Of a DNA stretch of 64,000 nt, positions 1 through 8,024 are shown piece after piece. Position 1 is the first letter of the stretch. The number at the start of each line of letters is the position of its first letter. The translations under genes and the position numbers were made by a program. The notes under the pieces were generated by a model. That model was not told the DNA's origin and ran no database searches. It saw nothing but the letters and a program-made list of their open reading frames with translations. Origin of the DNA: Desulfuromonas sp. (GTDB lineage Bacteria > Desulfobacterota > Desulfuromonadia > Desulfuromonadales > BM501); assembly GCF_002868845.1 (NCBI RefSeq), contig NZ_PKUB01000034.1, positions 1 to 64,000 of the forward strand, given 5' to 3'.

Positions 1-674
1 CCGCCGACGCCGCCCTGGCCGCCCCCTTCGGCCCGGAGAACCTGCGCGGCAAGCGCGCCTGCAAGCGGGCCCTGCAGCGGGAACTGGGCCTGGAGCCCGA
101 CCCGACGGTGCCGATCGTCACCATGGTCACCCGCCTCGACACCCAGAAGGGGCTGGACACCGTCGAAGAGGCCTGGCGGGACCTGGTGAAGCGGAAGCTG
201 CAGTTCGTCCTCCTCGGCACCGGCGAGGAGGCGCACATGAAGCGCTTCGCCCGGATCGAGGGGAGCCGCCCCGGCCAGGTCTCCATCAACCTCTCTTTCG
301 ACGAGGCCCTGGCCCGGCGCATCTACGCCGGCAGCGACCTCTTCCTCATGCCGAGCCGCTACGAGCCCTGCGGCCTCGGGCAGCTCATCGCCCTGCGCTA
401 CGGCACGGTTCCGGTCGTGCGCAGGACCGGGGGATTGGCGGACACGATCACCGACCCGCGGGAGAGCCCGCGCCGGGCCAACGGCTTCAGCTTCGAGGAG
501 CCGAGCGCCGCCGCCCTGATGGAGGCCCTCGACCGGGCCCTCGACCTCTACGAGCGCCGCCGCCCCTGGCTGACCCTGGTGCGGCGCGGCATGTCCCGGG
601 ACTCCTCCTGGGCCCGCTCGGCGGAGCGCTACGTAGAGCTCTACCGCCGGGCGATGGAGATGCGCGATGTCTGA
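1..674 (+). CDS. glgA: Glycogen synthase, C-terminal part (5' end outside window)
   Basis: ADP-glucose-dependent glycogen/starch synthase of the GT5 family, which extends alpha-1,4-glucan chains in the cytoplasm. The frame is open from base 3, so the start lies upstream. What is visible is the C-terminal GT-B nucleotide-binding half: VTRLDTQKGLD, the stretch ending LGTGEE, and the donor-site motif YEPCGLGQLIALRYGT followed by VVRRTGGLADT, all typical of bacterial GlgA. The C-terminal end (SSWARSAERYVELYRRA) also fits. Its stop codon overlaps the ATG of the next small gene, suggesting translational coupling. The family call is secure; the full length cannot be judged. Confidence 0.95.
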   Translation, partial: ADAALAAPFGPENLRGKRACKRALQRELGLEPDPTVPIVTMVTRLDTQKGLDTVEEAWRDLVKRKLQFVLLGTGEEAHMKRFARIEGSRPGQVSINLSFDEALARRIYAGSDLFLMPSRYEPCGLGQLIALRYGTVPVVRRTGGLADTITDPRESPRRANGFSFEEPSAAALMEALDRALDLYERRRPWLTLVRRGMSRDSSWARSAERYVELYRRAMEMRDV

Positions 675-921
675 TGGGGGGGAAAAGGACACGGCCGGGG
701 CCGGCCGGCAGGGAACCATCGGGGAGGAGACAGCCGCGATGGCCGCCGACCTGGACGCCATTCAGCAGGAGGTGGGAAAGCGCATCCGGGACAACCGGCG
801 CTTCCTCGCCCGGTTCATGGACGAGGACTTCATGGACGAGGACTTCATGGACGAGGACTTCGAGGACGAGGACGAACGGGGAGAGGACGTCGAAGGAGAG
901 GGGGATGCGGACGGGGAGTGA
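667..921 (+). CDS. Small acidic protein with tandem MDEDF repeats
   Basis: A predicted 84-aa protein whose ATG lies inside the last codons of glgA, an arrangement that favours co-translation. The first half is unremarkable (a helix-prone DLDAIQQEVGKRIRDNRRF segment). The second half is very acidic and contains three perfect MDEDF units, then a run of Glu/Asp to the end. There is no signal peptide or membrane segment. I do not recognise a family. The overlap with glgA and the Asp/Glu coding pattern favour a real gene, but the repeat could also be drifting sequence. A role in glycogen metabolism is only a guess from position. Confidence 0.55.
   Translation: MSDGGEKDTAGAGRQGTIGEETAAMAADLDAIQQEVGKRIRDNRRFLARFMDEDFMDEDFMDEDFEDEDERGEDVEGEGDADGE
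817..861 (+). repeat. Three perfect 15-bp tandem repeats (MDEDF codons)
   Basis: The unit atggacgaggacttc occurs three times head to tail with no mismatch, then degenerates into gaggacgaggacgaa. The unit is a multiple of three, so gain or loss of copies would keep the frame and only change the length of the acidic tract. Confidence 0.9.
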
Positions 922-946
922 TCCACGAGAAGGAGGGTCGAGGGGC

Positions 947-1246
947 CTACCCCTTCCCTTCGAGCCGCGCCAGGTACTCCCCCCACTCCACGGGCAGCAG
1001 CGACTGCTTGCGGCTGTTGCACTCCTTGCAGGCCGCCACGCAGTTGCCCTTGGTGCTGCGGCCGCCGCGCACCAGGGGCACGATGTGGTCGAGGGTCAGC
1101 TCCTTGGGAGGAACCTGCGCCCCGCAGTAATGACAGCGGCCCTGGCCGACGCGGTTCTTCCACCACTGGCTGCGGCGCAGCTCCCGCGCCTTGGACCGCT
1201 CCCGGCGGATCTGCTCCTCGGAAACCTCGATGATCGGATCGGACAC
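947..1246 (-). CDS. HNH endonuclease family protein
   Basis: A 99-aa protein built around one HNH (ββα-metal) nuclease domain: CHYCG at about residue 37, the catalytic segment LTLDHIVPLVRGG, then NCVAACKECNSRK, so both Cys pairs that hold the structural zinc and the active-site His are present. I chose the GTG start (VSDPIIEV) because GGGAGGGGAG lies just upstream; longer starts read through poorly coding sequence. It is convergent with the acidic-protein gene and divergent from trkA. Stand-alone HNH proteins of this size are common and mostly uncharacterised; nothing here ties it to a restriction, phage or intron system. Confidence 0.85.
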   Translation of the reverse strand: MSDPIIEVSEEQIRRERSKARELRRSQWWKNRVGQGRCHYCGAQVPPKELTLDHIVPLVRGGRSTKGNCVAACKECNSRKQSLLPVEWGEYLARLEGKG

Positions 1247-1424
1247 GCTCCCCTCCCTTGTTAAAAAACCGACCCCATTGTAGCCAAGCCACCGGCCCGG
1301 CACAACCCCTGCCCGCCCCCCTGCCGCCGCACATCTTGCACAAATTTCCAAATTGTGCGATGTATACGATCGTCGTCGCCGGGGATTTTCTCCGGCGTCC
1401 CCCTTTTCACAGAGAACCGCGGAC

Positions 1425-2774
1425 ATGAAGATACTCATCATCGGCGCCGGCCAGGTCGGCTACTTCCTCTGCGAGCGCCTCTCCCACGAGGGTCACGAGG
1501 TGACCCTCATCGACCGCAACGAAGAGCAGCTGGGCCGGGTGCAGGACCGCCTCAACGTGCTCGGGATCCTGGGCAACGGCGCCAGCGCCGAAACCCTGGA
1601 GCAGGCCGGCATCAAGGAGACGGAGATCTTCATCGCCGTCACCGACATGGACGAGGTGAACATCCTCGCCTGCCTGCTCGCCCGGGAGTACGGGGTGGCC
1701 ACCCGGGTCGCCCGGGTCAAGAGCATCGAGTACACCGGCCAGAGCGCGGTCCTCTCCAAGGAGAAGCTCGGCATCGACCTGCTCATCAACCCCGACGACG
1801 CGGTCGCCGACGAGATCGTCAAGATCGCCACCCGCTCGGGGGCCTTCGACGTGGCCGAGTTCGTCGAGGGGCAGATCCAGTTCATCGGCTACCACATCGG
1901 CCAGGAGAACCCCCTGTGCGGCCTCACCCTGCGCGAGCTCGGCGAGATCCGCGGCATGTACCGCTTCGTGGTCACCGCCATCGGCCGCGGCGACCAGACC
2001 ATCATCCCCCGGGGGGACGACACCATCCAGGCCGGCGACCGGATCTTCATCTTCGCCCACAAGGACGAGCTGCCCTCCATCCAGTACCTGCTCCATGTGG
2101 AGGAGCCCTCGCGGCGCGGACACCGGGCCTTCGTCCTCGGCGGCGGCCACATCGGCCTGCGCATCGCCCGCCAGCTGGAGAAGATGCGCTTCGCCGTGCG
2201 CCTCGTCGACCGCGACGAGGAGCGCTGCGCGAGGCTCTCGGCGACCCTGAAGAAGACCATGGTGATCCACGCCGAGGGGACAGACATCCGCACCCTGGTC
2301 GACGAGGGGGTCGAGAACGCCGACGTCTTCATCGCCGTCACCGATAATGACGAGACCAACATCCTCTGCTCCCTGCTCGCCCGCCAGCACGGCGCCCGGC
2401 GCACCCTGACCCTGGTCAACAAGCCCGAGCTGCTCAACCTGGCGCCGACCCTCGGCATCGACGCCTGCGTCTCGGCGCGCCTCGCCGCCGCCGGTGCGAT
2501 CCTCAAGTACGTGCGCCGGGGCGAGGTCATCTCCCTGGCCGCCATCGAGGGGAGCAACGCCGAGGTCATGGAAATCCAGATCAAGAAGGGAAGCGCCATC
2601 CTCGGCACCCCCCTCAAGGAACTCAACTTCCCCGCCGGAGCGATCATCGGGGCCATCGTCCACGGCCAGAACTACGAGATCCCCACCGGGGAGAGCACCC
2701 TGAAGAAGGGCGACCGGGTGGTGGTCTTCGCCCTGCCCGAGGCGCTGGCCCCGGTCGAGAGGTTTTTCGAATAG
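1425..2774 (+). CDS. trkA: Trk system K+ uptake protein TrkA
   Basis: Peripheral, NAD(H)/ATP-binding regulatory subunit of the Trk/Ktr potassium channel. The 449-aa protein has the duplicated layout of TrkA: RCK-N (Rossmann, MKILIIGAGQVGYFL) and RCK-C, then a second RCK-N (AFVLGGGHIGLRIARQL) and RCK-C. Both glycine-rich nucleotide loops and the acidic residue ending β2 (VTLIDRN, VRLVDRD) are visible. The start is set at MKILIIGAG, where homology begins; an upstream in-frame start would add 24 residues of no recognisable character. trkH follows immediately, so the two form an operon. Confidence 0.95.
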   Translation: MKILIIGAGQVGYFLCERLSHEGHEVTLIDRNEEQLGRVQDRLNVLGILGNGASAETLEQAGIKETEIFIAVTDMDEVNILACLLAREYGVATRVARVKSIEYTGQSAVLSKEKLGIDLLINPDDAVADEIVKIATRSGAFDVAEFVEGQIQFIGYHIGQENPLCGLTLRELGEIRGMYRFVVTAIGRGDQTIIPRGDDTIQAGDRIFIFAHKDELPSIQYLLHVEEPSRRGHRAFVLGGGHIGLRIARQLEKMRFAVRLVDRDEERCARLSATLKKTMVIHAEGTDIRTLVDEGVENADVFIAVTDNDETNILCSLLARQHGARRTLTLVNKPELLNLAPTLGIDACVSARLAAAGAILKYVRRGEVISLAAIEGSNAEVMEIQIKKGSAILGTPLKELNFPAGAIIGAIVHGQNYEIPTGESTLKKGDRVVVFALPEALAPVERFFE

Positions 2775-4217
2775 ATGAACGGGATGCTGACCCTGCGCAT
2801 ACTCGGGGCCCTTTTGCTGTTTCTCTCCGGCGCCCTGCTCCTGCCCATCCCCCTCGCCCTGCTCGACGCCGACGGCACCGCCGGCCCCTTCGCCCTGGCC
2901 GCCGTCGTCACGCTCGCGGCGGGTTCGGCCCTGTTCAAGTGCTGCAAGAGCGGCAAGGAGCTGACCCTTCGCGAGGGCTTCGCCGTGGTGAGCTTCGGCT
3001 GGGGCCTCTACGCCCTGTTCGGCGCCCTGCCCTTCGTCTTCTCCGGGGCCATCCCCTCCTTCCTCGACGCCCTGTTCGAGACCATGAGCGGCTTCACCAC
3101 CACCGGGGCGACCATCCTCACGGACGTCGAGGCCCTGCCCCGCTCCCTGCTTCTGTGGCGGGCGCTGACCCACTGGCTCGGCGGCATGGGGATCATCGTC
3201 CTCTCCCTGGCGATCCTGCCGATGCTCGGGGTCGGCGGCATGCAGCTGTTCAAAGCCGAGGTGCCCGGGCCGACCGCCGACCGCCTCAAGCCCCGCATCC
3301 AGGACACCGCCAAGCTCCTCTGGGGGGTCTACGTCCTGTTCACCGCCCTCGAGACCCTGCTCCTGATGGCCGGGGGGATGGGCCCTTTCGACGCCGTCTG
3401 CCACGCCTTCGCCACCCTCGCCACCGGCGGCTTCTCCACCCGCAACGCCTCGGTGGCCGCCTACGACAGCGCCTTCATCGACTGGACCATCACCCTCTTC
3501 ATGTTCCTCGCCGGGGTCAACTTCTCCCTCCACTACCACGCCCTGCGGGGGCGTTTCGGGGACTACTTCCGGAGCGAGGAGTTCCGCTTCTACCTCGCCC
3601 TGACCCTCGGGGTGACCGCCCTGCTGGCGGTGCTCAACTACGGTTCCAGCTACGACTCGGTGGCCGACACCCTGCGCTACAGCGCCTTCCAGGCCTCCTC
3701 CATCCTCACCACCACCGGCTTCGGCACCGCCGACTACGAGCTGTGGCCGGTAGTCGCCCAGTTCCTGCTGGTCTTCCTGATGTTCGTCGGCGGCTGCGCC
3801 GGCTCCACCGGAGGCGGCATGAAGGTGGCCCGGGTGCTCCTGCTGTTCAAGCACGCCCAGGTCCAGCTCTTCCGCCTCATCCACCCCCGGGCGGTGCGCC
3901 TTGTCAAGCTCGGCGACCTCCCTGTCGACCGCGAGGTGATGCAGTCGATCCTCGGCTTCTTCGCCCTCTACGTCGGCAGCTTCGTCGTCGCCACCTGCCT
4001 GATGGCCGCCACCGACCTCGACGTCGTCACCTCGGCCGCCTCGGTCGTCGCCACCCTCGGCAACATCGGCCCCGGCCTCGGCGCGGTCGGCCCGGTCGAC
4101 AATTACAGCCAGATCGCCCCCTTCGGCAAGAGCGTCCTGATCGGCTGCATGCTCCTCGGCCGCCTCGAGCTCTTCACCGTCCTGGTTCTCTTCTTCCCCT
4201 CCTTCTGGCGCAAGTAG
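2775..4217 (+). CDS. trkH: Trk system K+ uptake channel TrkH
   Basis: Integral membrane K+-translocating subunit of the Trk/Ktr/HKT superfamily, 480 aa with about ten to twelve hydrophobic segments. The four selectivity-filter loops are visible: FTTTGAT after METMSG, ATGGFST, TTTGFGT and NIGPGL, each with the conserved Gly. It starts on the base after the trkA stop, a zero-gap arrangement expected for partner subunits that assemble with TrkA on the cytoplasmic face. Confidence 0.95.
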   Translation: MNGMLTLRILGALLLFLSGALLLPIPLALLDADGTAGPFALAAVVTLAAGSALFKCCKSGKELTLREGFAVVSFGWGLYALFGALPFVFSGAIPSFLDALFETMSGFTTTGATILTDVEALPRSLLLWRALTHWLGGMGIIVLSLAILPMLGVGGMQLFKAEVPGPTADRLKPRIQDTAKLLWGVYVLFTALETLLLMAGGMGPFDAVCHAFATLATGGFSTRNASVAAYDSAFIDWTITLFMFLAGVNFSLHYHALRGRFGDYFRSEEFRFYLALTLGVTALLAVLNYGSSYDSVADTLRYSAFQASSILTTTGFGTADYELWPVVAQFLLVFLMFVGGCAGSTGGGMKVARVLLLFKHAQVQLFRLIHPRAVRLVKLGDLPVDREVMQSILGFFALYVGSFVVATCLMAATDLDVVTSAASVVATLGNIGPGLGAVGPVDNYSQIAPFGKSVLIGCMLLGRLELFTVLVLFFPSFWRK

Positions 4218-4311
4218 CGGCGTCATCTCCCGCACTCCTGGCCCCTCCGGCTCTCTATTGATTTCAACCCCATGACCTGCCGGCCGGCGGACCACGCGGT
4301 ATACTGGGGGC

Positions 4312-5166
4312 ATGAGCTCCCTTTTCATCCCCGGACGGCGCCACGCCGCAACCCTTCTCGCGGCCCTGGCCGCAGCGATCCTCGCCGTCCCGACCGCCGC
4401 GGCCGCCGCCATGGAACACCGCTACATCTACTTTCCCGAACGCCAGCTGGTCGCAACCCCGGCCTCCTACGGCCTCATCTACGAAGACGTTTCCTTCGAC
4501 GCCGCAGACGGCGTCACCCTGCACGGCTGGTACCTCCCCGGCGAAGAGGGGAGGCCCCTGGTCCTCTTCTGCCACGGCAACGCCGGCAACATCTCCCACC
4601 GGGTCGAGAACCTCGCCCTCTTTCACCGCCTCGGCCTGCCGGTCTTCATCTTCGACTACCGCGGATACGGCAGAAGCGAGGGCCGGGCGAGCGAGGAGGG
4701 GACCTACGACGACGCCCGCGGGGCCCTCGCCTGGCTGCGGAGCAGGAGCTGGGAGCCGGAGCGGATGGTCTACTTCGGCCGCTCCCTCGGCGCCGGGGTC
4801 GCCGTCCAACTCGCCCTCGAAGAGCCGCCGGCGGCCCTCGTCCTCGAGACCCCCTTCCCTTCCATCTCCGCCATGGGCTGGCACCACAGCCCCCTGCTCT
4901 ACCTCCTGCTCGGCTGGAGCCTCGACGCCCGCTACGACACCCTCGGCAAGATCGGGCAGGTCTACGTGCCGCTCCTGCTGTTCCAGGGGGACCGGGACAC
5001 CATCGTTCCGGAGAAGCTGGCCCGGCGCGTCTTTCGGGCCGCCAACAAGCCGAAGACCTTTCACCTGATCCGCGGGGCGGGGCACAACAACACCTACGAT
5101 GTGGGCGGGGAGGCGTACTGGGAGGTTTGGCGGGGGTTTCTGGATGGCCTGTTCGGGAAGGAATAG
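4312..5166 (+). CDS. Alpha/beta hydrolase (BEM46/ABHD13-like)
   Basis: A predicted serine hydrolase of 284 aa. An N-terminal hydrophobic stretch of about 30 residues ending in an Ala-rich segment looks like a signal peptide or anchor. The fold markers follow in order: oxyanion-hole HGNAGN, DYRGYGRSEG, nucleophile elbow GRSLGAG, acid residue in QGDRDTIVP and catalytic His in GAGHNNT. This pattern matches the BEM46/ABHD13 subgroup, often exported and of unknown substrate. It stands alone on its strand after trkH with a 94-bp gap. Confidence 0.85.
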   Translation: MSSLFIPGRRHAATLLAALAAAILAVPTAAAAAMEHRYIYFPERQLVATPASYGLIYEDVSFDAADGVTLHGWYLPGEEGRPLVLFCHGNAGNISHRVENLALFHRLGLPVFIFDYRGYGRSEGRASEEGTYDDARGALAWLRSRSWEPERMVYFGRSLGAGVAVQLALEEPPAALVLETPFPSISAMGWHHSPLLYLLLGWSLDARYDTLGKIGQVYVPLLLFQGDRDTIVPEKLARRVFRAANKPKTFHLIRGAGHNNTYDVGGEAYWEVWRGFLDGLFGKE

Positions 5167-5261
5167 GCTCCTCAGAAAGTTCCGACGGGACTTGTTTCCC
5201 AGCCATCCCCTGCTACCCTTCATAAAGCCGATTCAACACAACAGACCGAAAGGAGACGATC

Positions 5262-5675
5262 ATGATGCGTAGTATAATGTTCGCGGCGGTGACCCTCGTC
5301 GCGACGGGGATGCTCCTCATGGGCATGGGCAAGGCCCCCGAGGCCGGCGAGGTGCCCCGGATGACGGCGCAGGAGTTGAAGGGGCAGCTCGGCACCCCCG
5401 ACTTGGTGATTCTCGATGTACGGAAGGGGAAGGACTGGGAAGAAAGCGACCGGATGATCAGCGGGGCGCTCCGCGCCGATCCCAAGTCCCCCGGAAAGTG
5501 GACCGCCGACTACCCCAAGGGAAAGACCATCGTCCTCTACTGCGCGTGACCGAACGAAGGGACCAGTGCCAGTGTGGCACGGCAACTGATGAAGATGGGA
5601 TACACCAACGTCTATGCCCTCAAGGGGGGATGGAACGGGTGGCTGGAAGCCGGCTACCCGGTGACGGCGAAGTAG
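5262..5675 (+). CDS. Exported rhodanese-like protein with in-frame TGA, probable selenoprotein
   Basis: A single-domain rhodanese (sulfurtransferase fold) of 137 aa if TGA at 5547-5549 is read as selenocysteine. Visible parts: a hydrophobic N-terminal signal-like segment without a lipobox, LVILDVRKGKDWEESD, the GAL-R-DP segment, then IVLYCA-(TGA)-PNEGTSASVARQLM and the normal C-terminal end YALKGGWNGWLEAGYPV. The frame is unchanged on both sides of the TGA and ends at TAG. The stop falls two residues after the active-loop Cys (Cys94-Ala-U96). From memory, relatives have Cys at this position (YCxCPNE), and selenocysteine forms of rhodanese-related proteins have been described in bacteria. A SECIS-like hairpin follows directly. 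An AAAGGAGA ribosome site precedes the ATG. Alternatives are a pseudogene or a TGC-to-TGA sequencing error. Confidence 0.72.
5563..5582 (+). promoter_or_regulatory. Candidate bacterial SECIS hairpin
   Basis: Within the coding sequence just after the TGA, bases 5566-5570 (gtgcc) pair perfectly with 5576-5580 (ggcac), leaving a five-base loop AGTGT. Two further pairs (cc 5563-5564 with gg 5581-5582) extend the stem around a single bulged A. The loop starts 22 bases after the TGA and has G at its second position. Bacterial SECIS elements are known to be short hairpins with a G in the first two loop bases, about 16-37 nt after UGA, so the geometry fits SelB recognition. Confidence 0.65.
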
Positions 5676-5750
5676 TTTTTTCGGCCCTGAACCAGGGGCC
5701 CGGCCTTGCGAGAGCTCAGCCTCGGCTAGTTTCTCGAGGGCCAAAATTCA

Positions 5751-5783
5751 ACGGGCGGCCGGATCGGCCGCCCGTTGTTATTT
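5751..5783 (+). terminator. Rho-independent terminator after the rhodanese gene
   Basis: A perfect 10-bp inverted repeat, acgggcggcc/ggccgcccgt, with a 5-base loop is followed by TGTTATTT. It lies 76 bp past the TAG at 5675. That it sits after the TAG and not after the TGA suggests the whole reading frame was the transcribed unit. Confidence 0.8.
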
Positions 5784-5882
5784 AAGATTCCAGTGCGCTA
5801 TATCGCCGGAAGAACCTCAGCATTGCCGAAGAAGTGGCACGGGACAACGTGCCCCTCGACTTGCGACTGCCCTGCGGCAGGG

Positions 5883-6302
5883 TCACTCAAACACTTGATG
5901 AATCTTTATGATGACGGGCGGCCCCCAGTCAGTCCACTTCTTGGCATTTCTCTTGGATTGTGAAGAACCCGTCGACAGCTCCTCGATGCTTTTGAACATC
6001 GGTTCCTCGACCTCGGGGAACTCGATGGTGATCGTCACGTCGCCGTCGAGCAGCGAAGCGCCATCGAGCAGTCCATCCCTTATCAAGTCATCTGCGGTAC
6101 TGACATCTTCGGTGGTGATGGTTGTCGTCACCTCCTCGCTGTCCTCTTCGGTAAACAGAAGCGCGTGCGGCGTCTCGCCTACCACCTCATCGATCATGGC
6201 ATAAATGTCTTCATCAACCATATCGACGGCAAGGTGATGAGCAAATGCAACCGTGAAAGCGAGTACGACCATCATCGTCGTCAAAATTAATACTTTGGCC
6301 AT
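5883..6302 (-). CDS. Secreted acidic protein of unknown function
   Basis: A 139-aa protein with a clear signal peptide: MAKVL then a hydrophobic core, and an AFA cleavage site before HHLAVD at about residue 22. The mature part is rich in Asp, Glu and Thr (EEDSEEVTTTITTEDVSTADD) and ends in a more basic tail (SKRNAKKWTDWGPP). No Cys is present. I chose the ATG at 6302 because GGGGAGG precedes it and the signal peptide begins there; an upstream ATG would add six residues. Codon use is less GC-biased than its neighbours. I do not recognise a family; a periplasmic or extracellular location is inferred. Confidence 0.65.
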   Translation of the reverse strand: MAKVLILTTMMVVLAFTVAFAHHLAVDMVDEDIYAMIDEVVGETPHALLFTEEDSEEVTTTITTEDVSTADDLIRDGLLDGASLLDGDVTITIEFPEVEEPMFKSIEELSTGSSQSKRNAKKWTDWGPPVIIKIHQVFE

Positions 6303-6870
6303 GTTGTCCTCCCCAGCCAATCCGATCTTCGTAAGCAGGAACGCTCGTGCGTTGCGAAAAGCCTCGGTCGAATGAACAATCGGTTTCCAGAAGGGAAAAA
6401 CACTTTCAAATGAACCACCCCCCTTCGTGGCTTGAGGTTCACGGCTTGGTCCCGGGGTGCGCCTGCGTCACCAAGGCCAATTGCCCCCGAGCGGTTTTCG
6501 CGTAAAGAAACCCTTTGTTTCCTGAATAATGACAGGGGCCCACCTGCTGTCAATCGCTTTTTACGTTAAATTAGGTGGATTCTTTTTCGAACAATTTCAA
6601 AAACTTACACAAACCTGCAAGCAGAAAGTTGTCAACTGCCGCCGCTACCCAATCAACGTACTACGACAATGTGCCGTAAAAGCACTACCGGCAAATACAA
6701 CAATCAATGCAGTACAAATCAAAGGATCATTTCAGGCGCCAGGCGAATGAAACCGGTCTGTGTCCGGAAAATTGTTCAAAAACGCCATGGGTGCGAATGA
6801 CCTCGGGTTAAGCTGCTGTCAGTTAACTACTTAAGAACGTCCCCCAGCCCGCCTCATTATTCCCCCCCCT
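6303..6870. other. 568-bp gene-free, relatively AT-rich stretch
   Basis: No convincing gene is present; a 73-codon frame at 6529-6750 has no ribosome site and no coding bias. On the minus strand a fair promoter for the secreted protein gene is visible: TTGACA at 6553-6548, a 17-bp spacer, and ATTATT at 6530-6525. This would give a leader of about 215 nt. The AT-richness between 6550 and 6760 contrasts with the flanks. Confidence 0.45.
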
Positions 6871-7518
6871 TCAGTTCCCGAGGCAATCCCTGGGATTCTT
6901 TGCCCAAGCGAGTGAGCGGGCCATCTTCAACTGACAGAGGCGGAAGGAGCACACCAGTTCCAGGCTCGGTGCCGGGTCGCCGTAGATCTGCCACGGCCCC
7001 CGGCAACTCAACGGCTCCAGCCCGCAGCCCATGAAACCGAGAACATCCTTGAGAGGATAACCGAGGATGACGCCGACTTCGTGGGGCATCCCCCCCTCGT
7101 CGAAGCGCAGCTGCATCTCCCGCAGCAACTGCTCCGTTCCCCCCTCCGGATTGAAACCCCGTTCCCGTAAGAACCCAGTCACCGCGGGGCAGGCGAGTTG
7201 GCGCTTCAGCAAATCCTCGCGGTAGAGATAGACCAGCGTGTTGCGTCCGTTGTCGCGCAGGGTGAAGGCCAGCAGGGGGCTCTCGGCGAGGAGGTCGGCG
7301 CCGTGGCGTAGCCAGAGCTCGTACATGTACTGCCCGCAGGCCATGTGGCGATTGACGATGTTGACCAGGTTCCCGGGTTTGGCCCCGCCGAGGACTTCGG
7401 CAGCCTCGAATGCGAGGAAGGATGCAAGGCACTCCTTCCCCTCGAACCGCCGGCCGATCGGGGCCCAAATCGGCGGTTTGACAAGGGCGTCTGGCAACGC
7501 CTCCCTTAACGTGGTCAT
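6871..7518 (-). CDS. DUF3793 family protein
   Basis: A 215-aa cytoplasmic protein matching what I know of DUF3793: a hydrophilic N-terminal helical part with CGQYMYELWLRHGADLL, a 'LVYLYRED.L' strand, and the family signature HEVGVILGYPLKDVLGFM, followed by a C-terminal GPWQIYGDP segment. In other anaerobes such genes often sit near flavodoxin or iron-transport genes and their function is unknown; here it is alone. AAGAGGAGT lies upstream of the ATG. The Fur-like operator 23 bp upstream supports iron-responsive expression. Family call is from memory of the signature. Confidence 0.75.
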   Translation of the reverse strand: MTTLREALPDALVKPPIWAPIGRRFEGKECLASFLAFEAAEVLGGAKPGNLVNIVNRHMACGQYMYELWLRHGADLLAESPLLAFTLRDNGRNTLVYLYREDLLKRQLACPAVTGFLRERGFNPEGGTEQLLREMQLRFDEGGMPHEVGVILGYPLKDVLGFMGCGLEPLSCRGPWQIYGDPAPSLELVCSFRLCQLKMARSLAWAKNPRDCLGN

Positions 7519-7541
7519 CGGCGGACTCCTCTTGGTGGAAT

Positions 7542-7556
7542 TGAAAGTCGTTTTCA
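7542..7556 (-). promoter_or_regulatory. Fur-box-like operator upstream of the DUF3793 gene
   Basis: TGAAAGTCGTTTTCA is an imperfect 7-1-7 palindrome (TGAAAGT / GTTTTCA). It differs at two positions from the TGAAAAT-N-ATTTTCA form reported for Fur sites in metal-reducing deltaproteobacteria. It lies between the gene start at 7518 and a likely promoter (TTGACA at 7585-7580, 18-bp spacer, CAAACT at 7561-7556), so a bound repressor would block transcription. Confidence 0.5.
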
Positions 7557-7585
7557 GTTTGCGTGAAAATACCCCGATCTGTCAA

Positions 7586-8024
7586 TGTTTTTTTTGGCCA
7601 TTTCGTTGAGGGTGGCAGGTGAAGCGGCGGGGGGAAATCAAAGTCGCCGGGTTATCGGCGAGCGGGGGGCGCGGGATACTATCGGTTTTGTGCGGGTCGA
7701 GAAAACGTACCTGAAATTTTGAGTTTCCCCTGGTCCGCCTGATTCTACATGCAATATTTGGGTTTTCGCATTGGGGCGGGGAAACGTAAAGGGTCACGCC
7801 TGAAATATCTAATTTTCAAGAACGTCCCCTTTTGTCCTTTTGTCACCCTGTGGGGTGCCCGCTCGGCAGGTTGTTCCCTAGCACAAAGGGGGACCCTGGC
7901 AGCCCATTGTCAAAACCTCAACAGCGCCCCCTCCTCCCCCCCACGGAAAAGGCCGAAGATAAGGGACGTCCATGCAGTTATGCGTTTCCCCTCTCGCCCT
8001 TTCACCGAGCCGGCTTGCATGCCG
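7586..8024. other. 439-bp gene-free stretch
   Basis: It separates the DUF3793 gene from the end of the LysR gene, both on the minus strand. Frames here are short or are shadows of the LysR gene. T-rich and GGGG-rich patches are present, but I see no clear terminator, repeat or promoter. Confidence 0.4.

Noticed and set aside
947-1246. HNH gene as part of a homing intron or phage
   Set aside because: No intron, integrase or phage genes are nearby, and flanking genes are intact core genes.
1407-4412. A 1001-codon open frame on the minus strand
   Set aside because: It is antisense to trkA and trkH, has Asp/Glu/Gly-biased low-complexity translation, and no ribosome site. GC-rich genes commonly give such shadows.
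6529-6750. 73-codon frame in the AT-rich gap
   Set aside because: No ribosome site, no coding bias, no recognisable motif.
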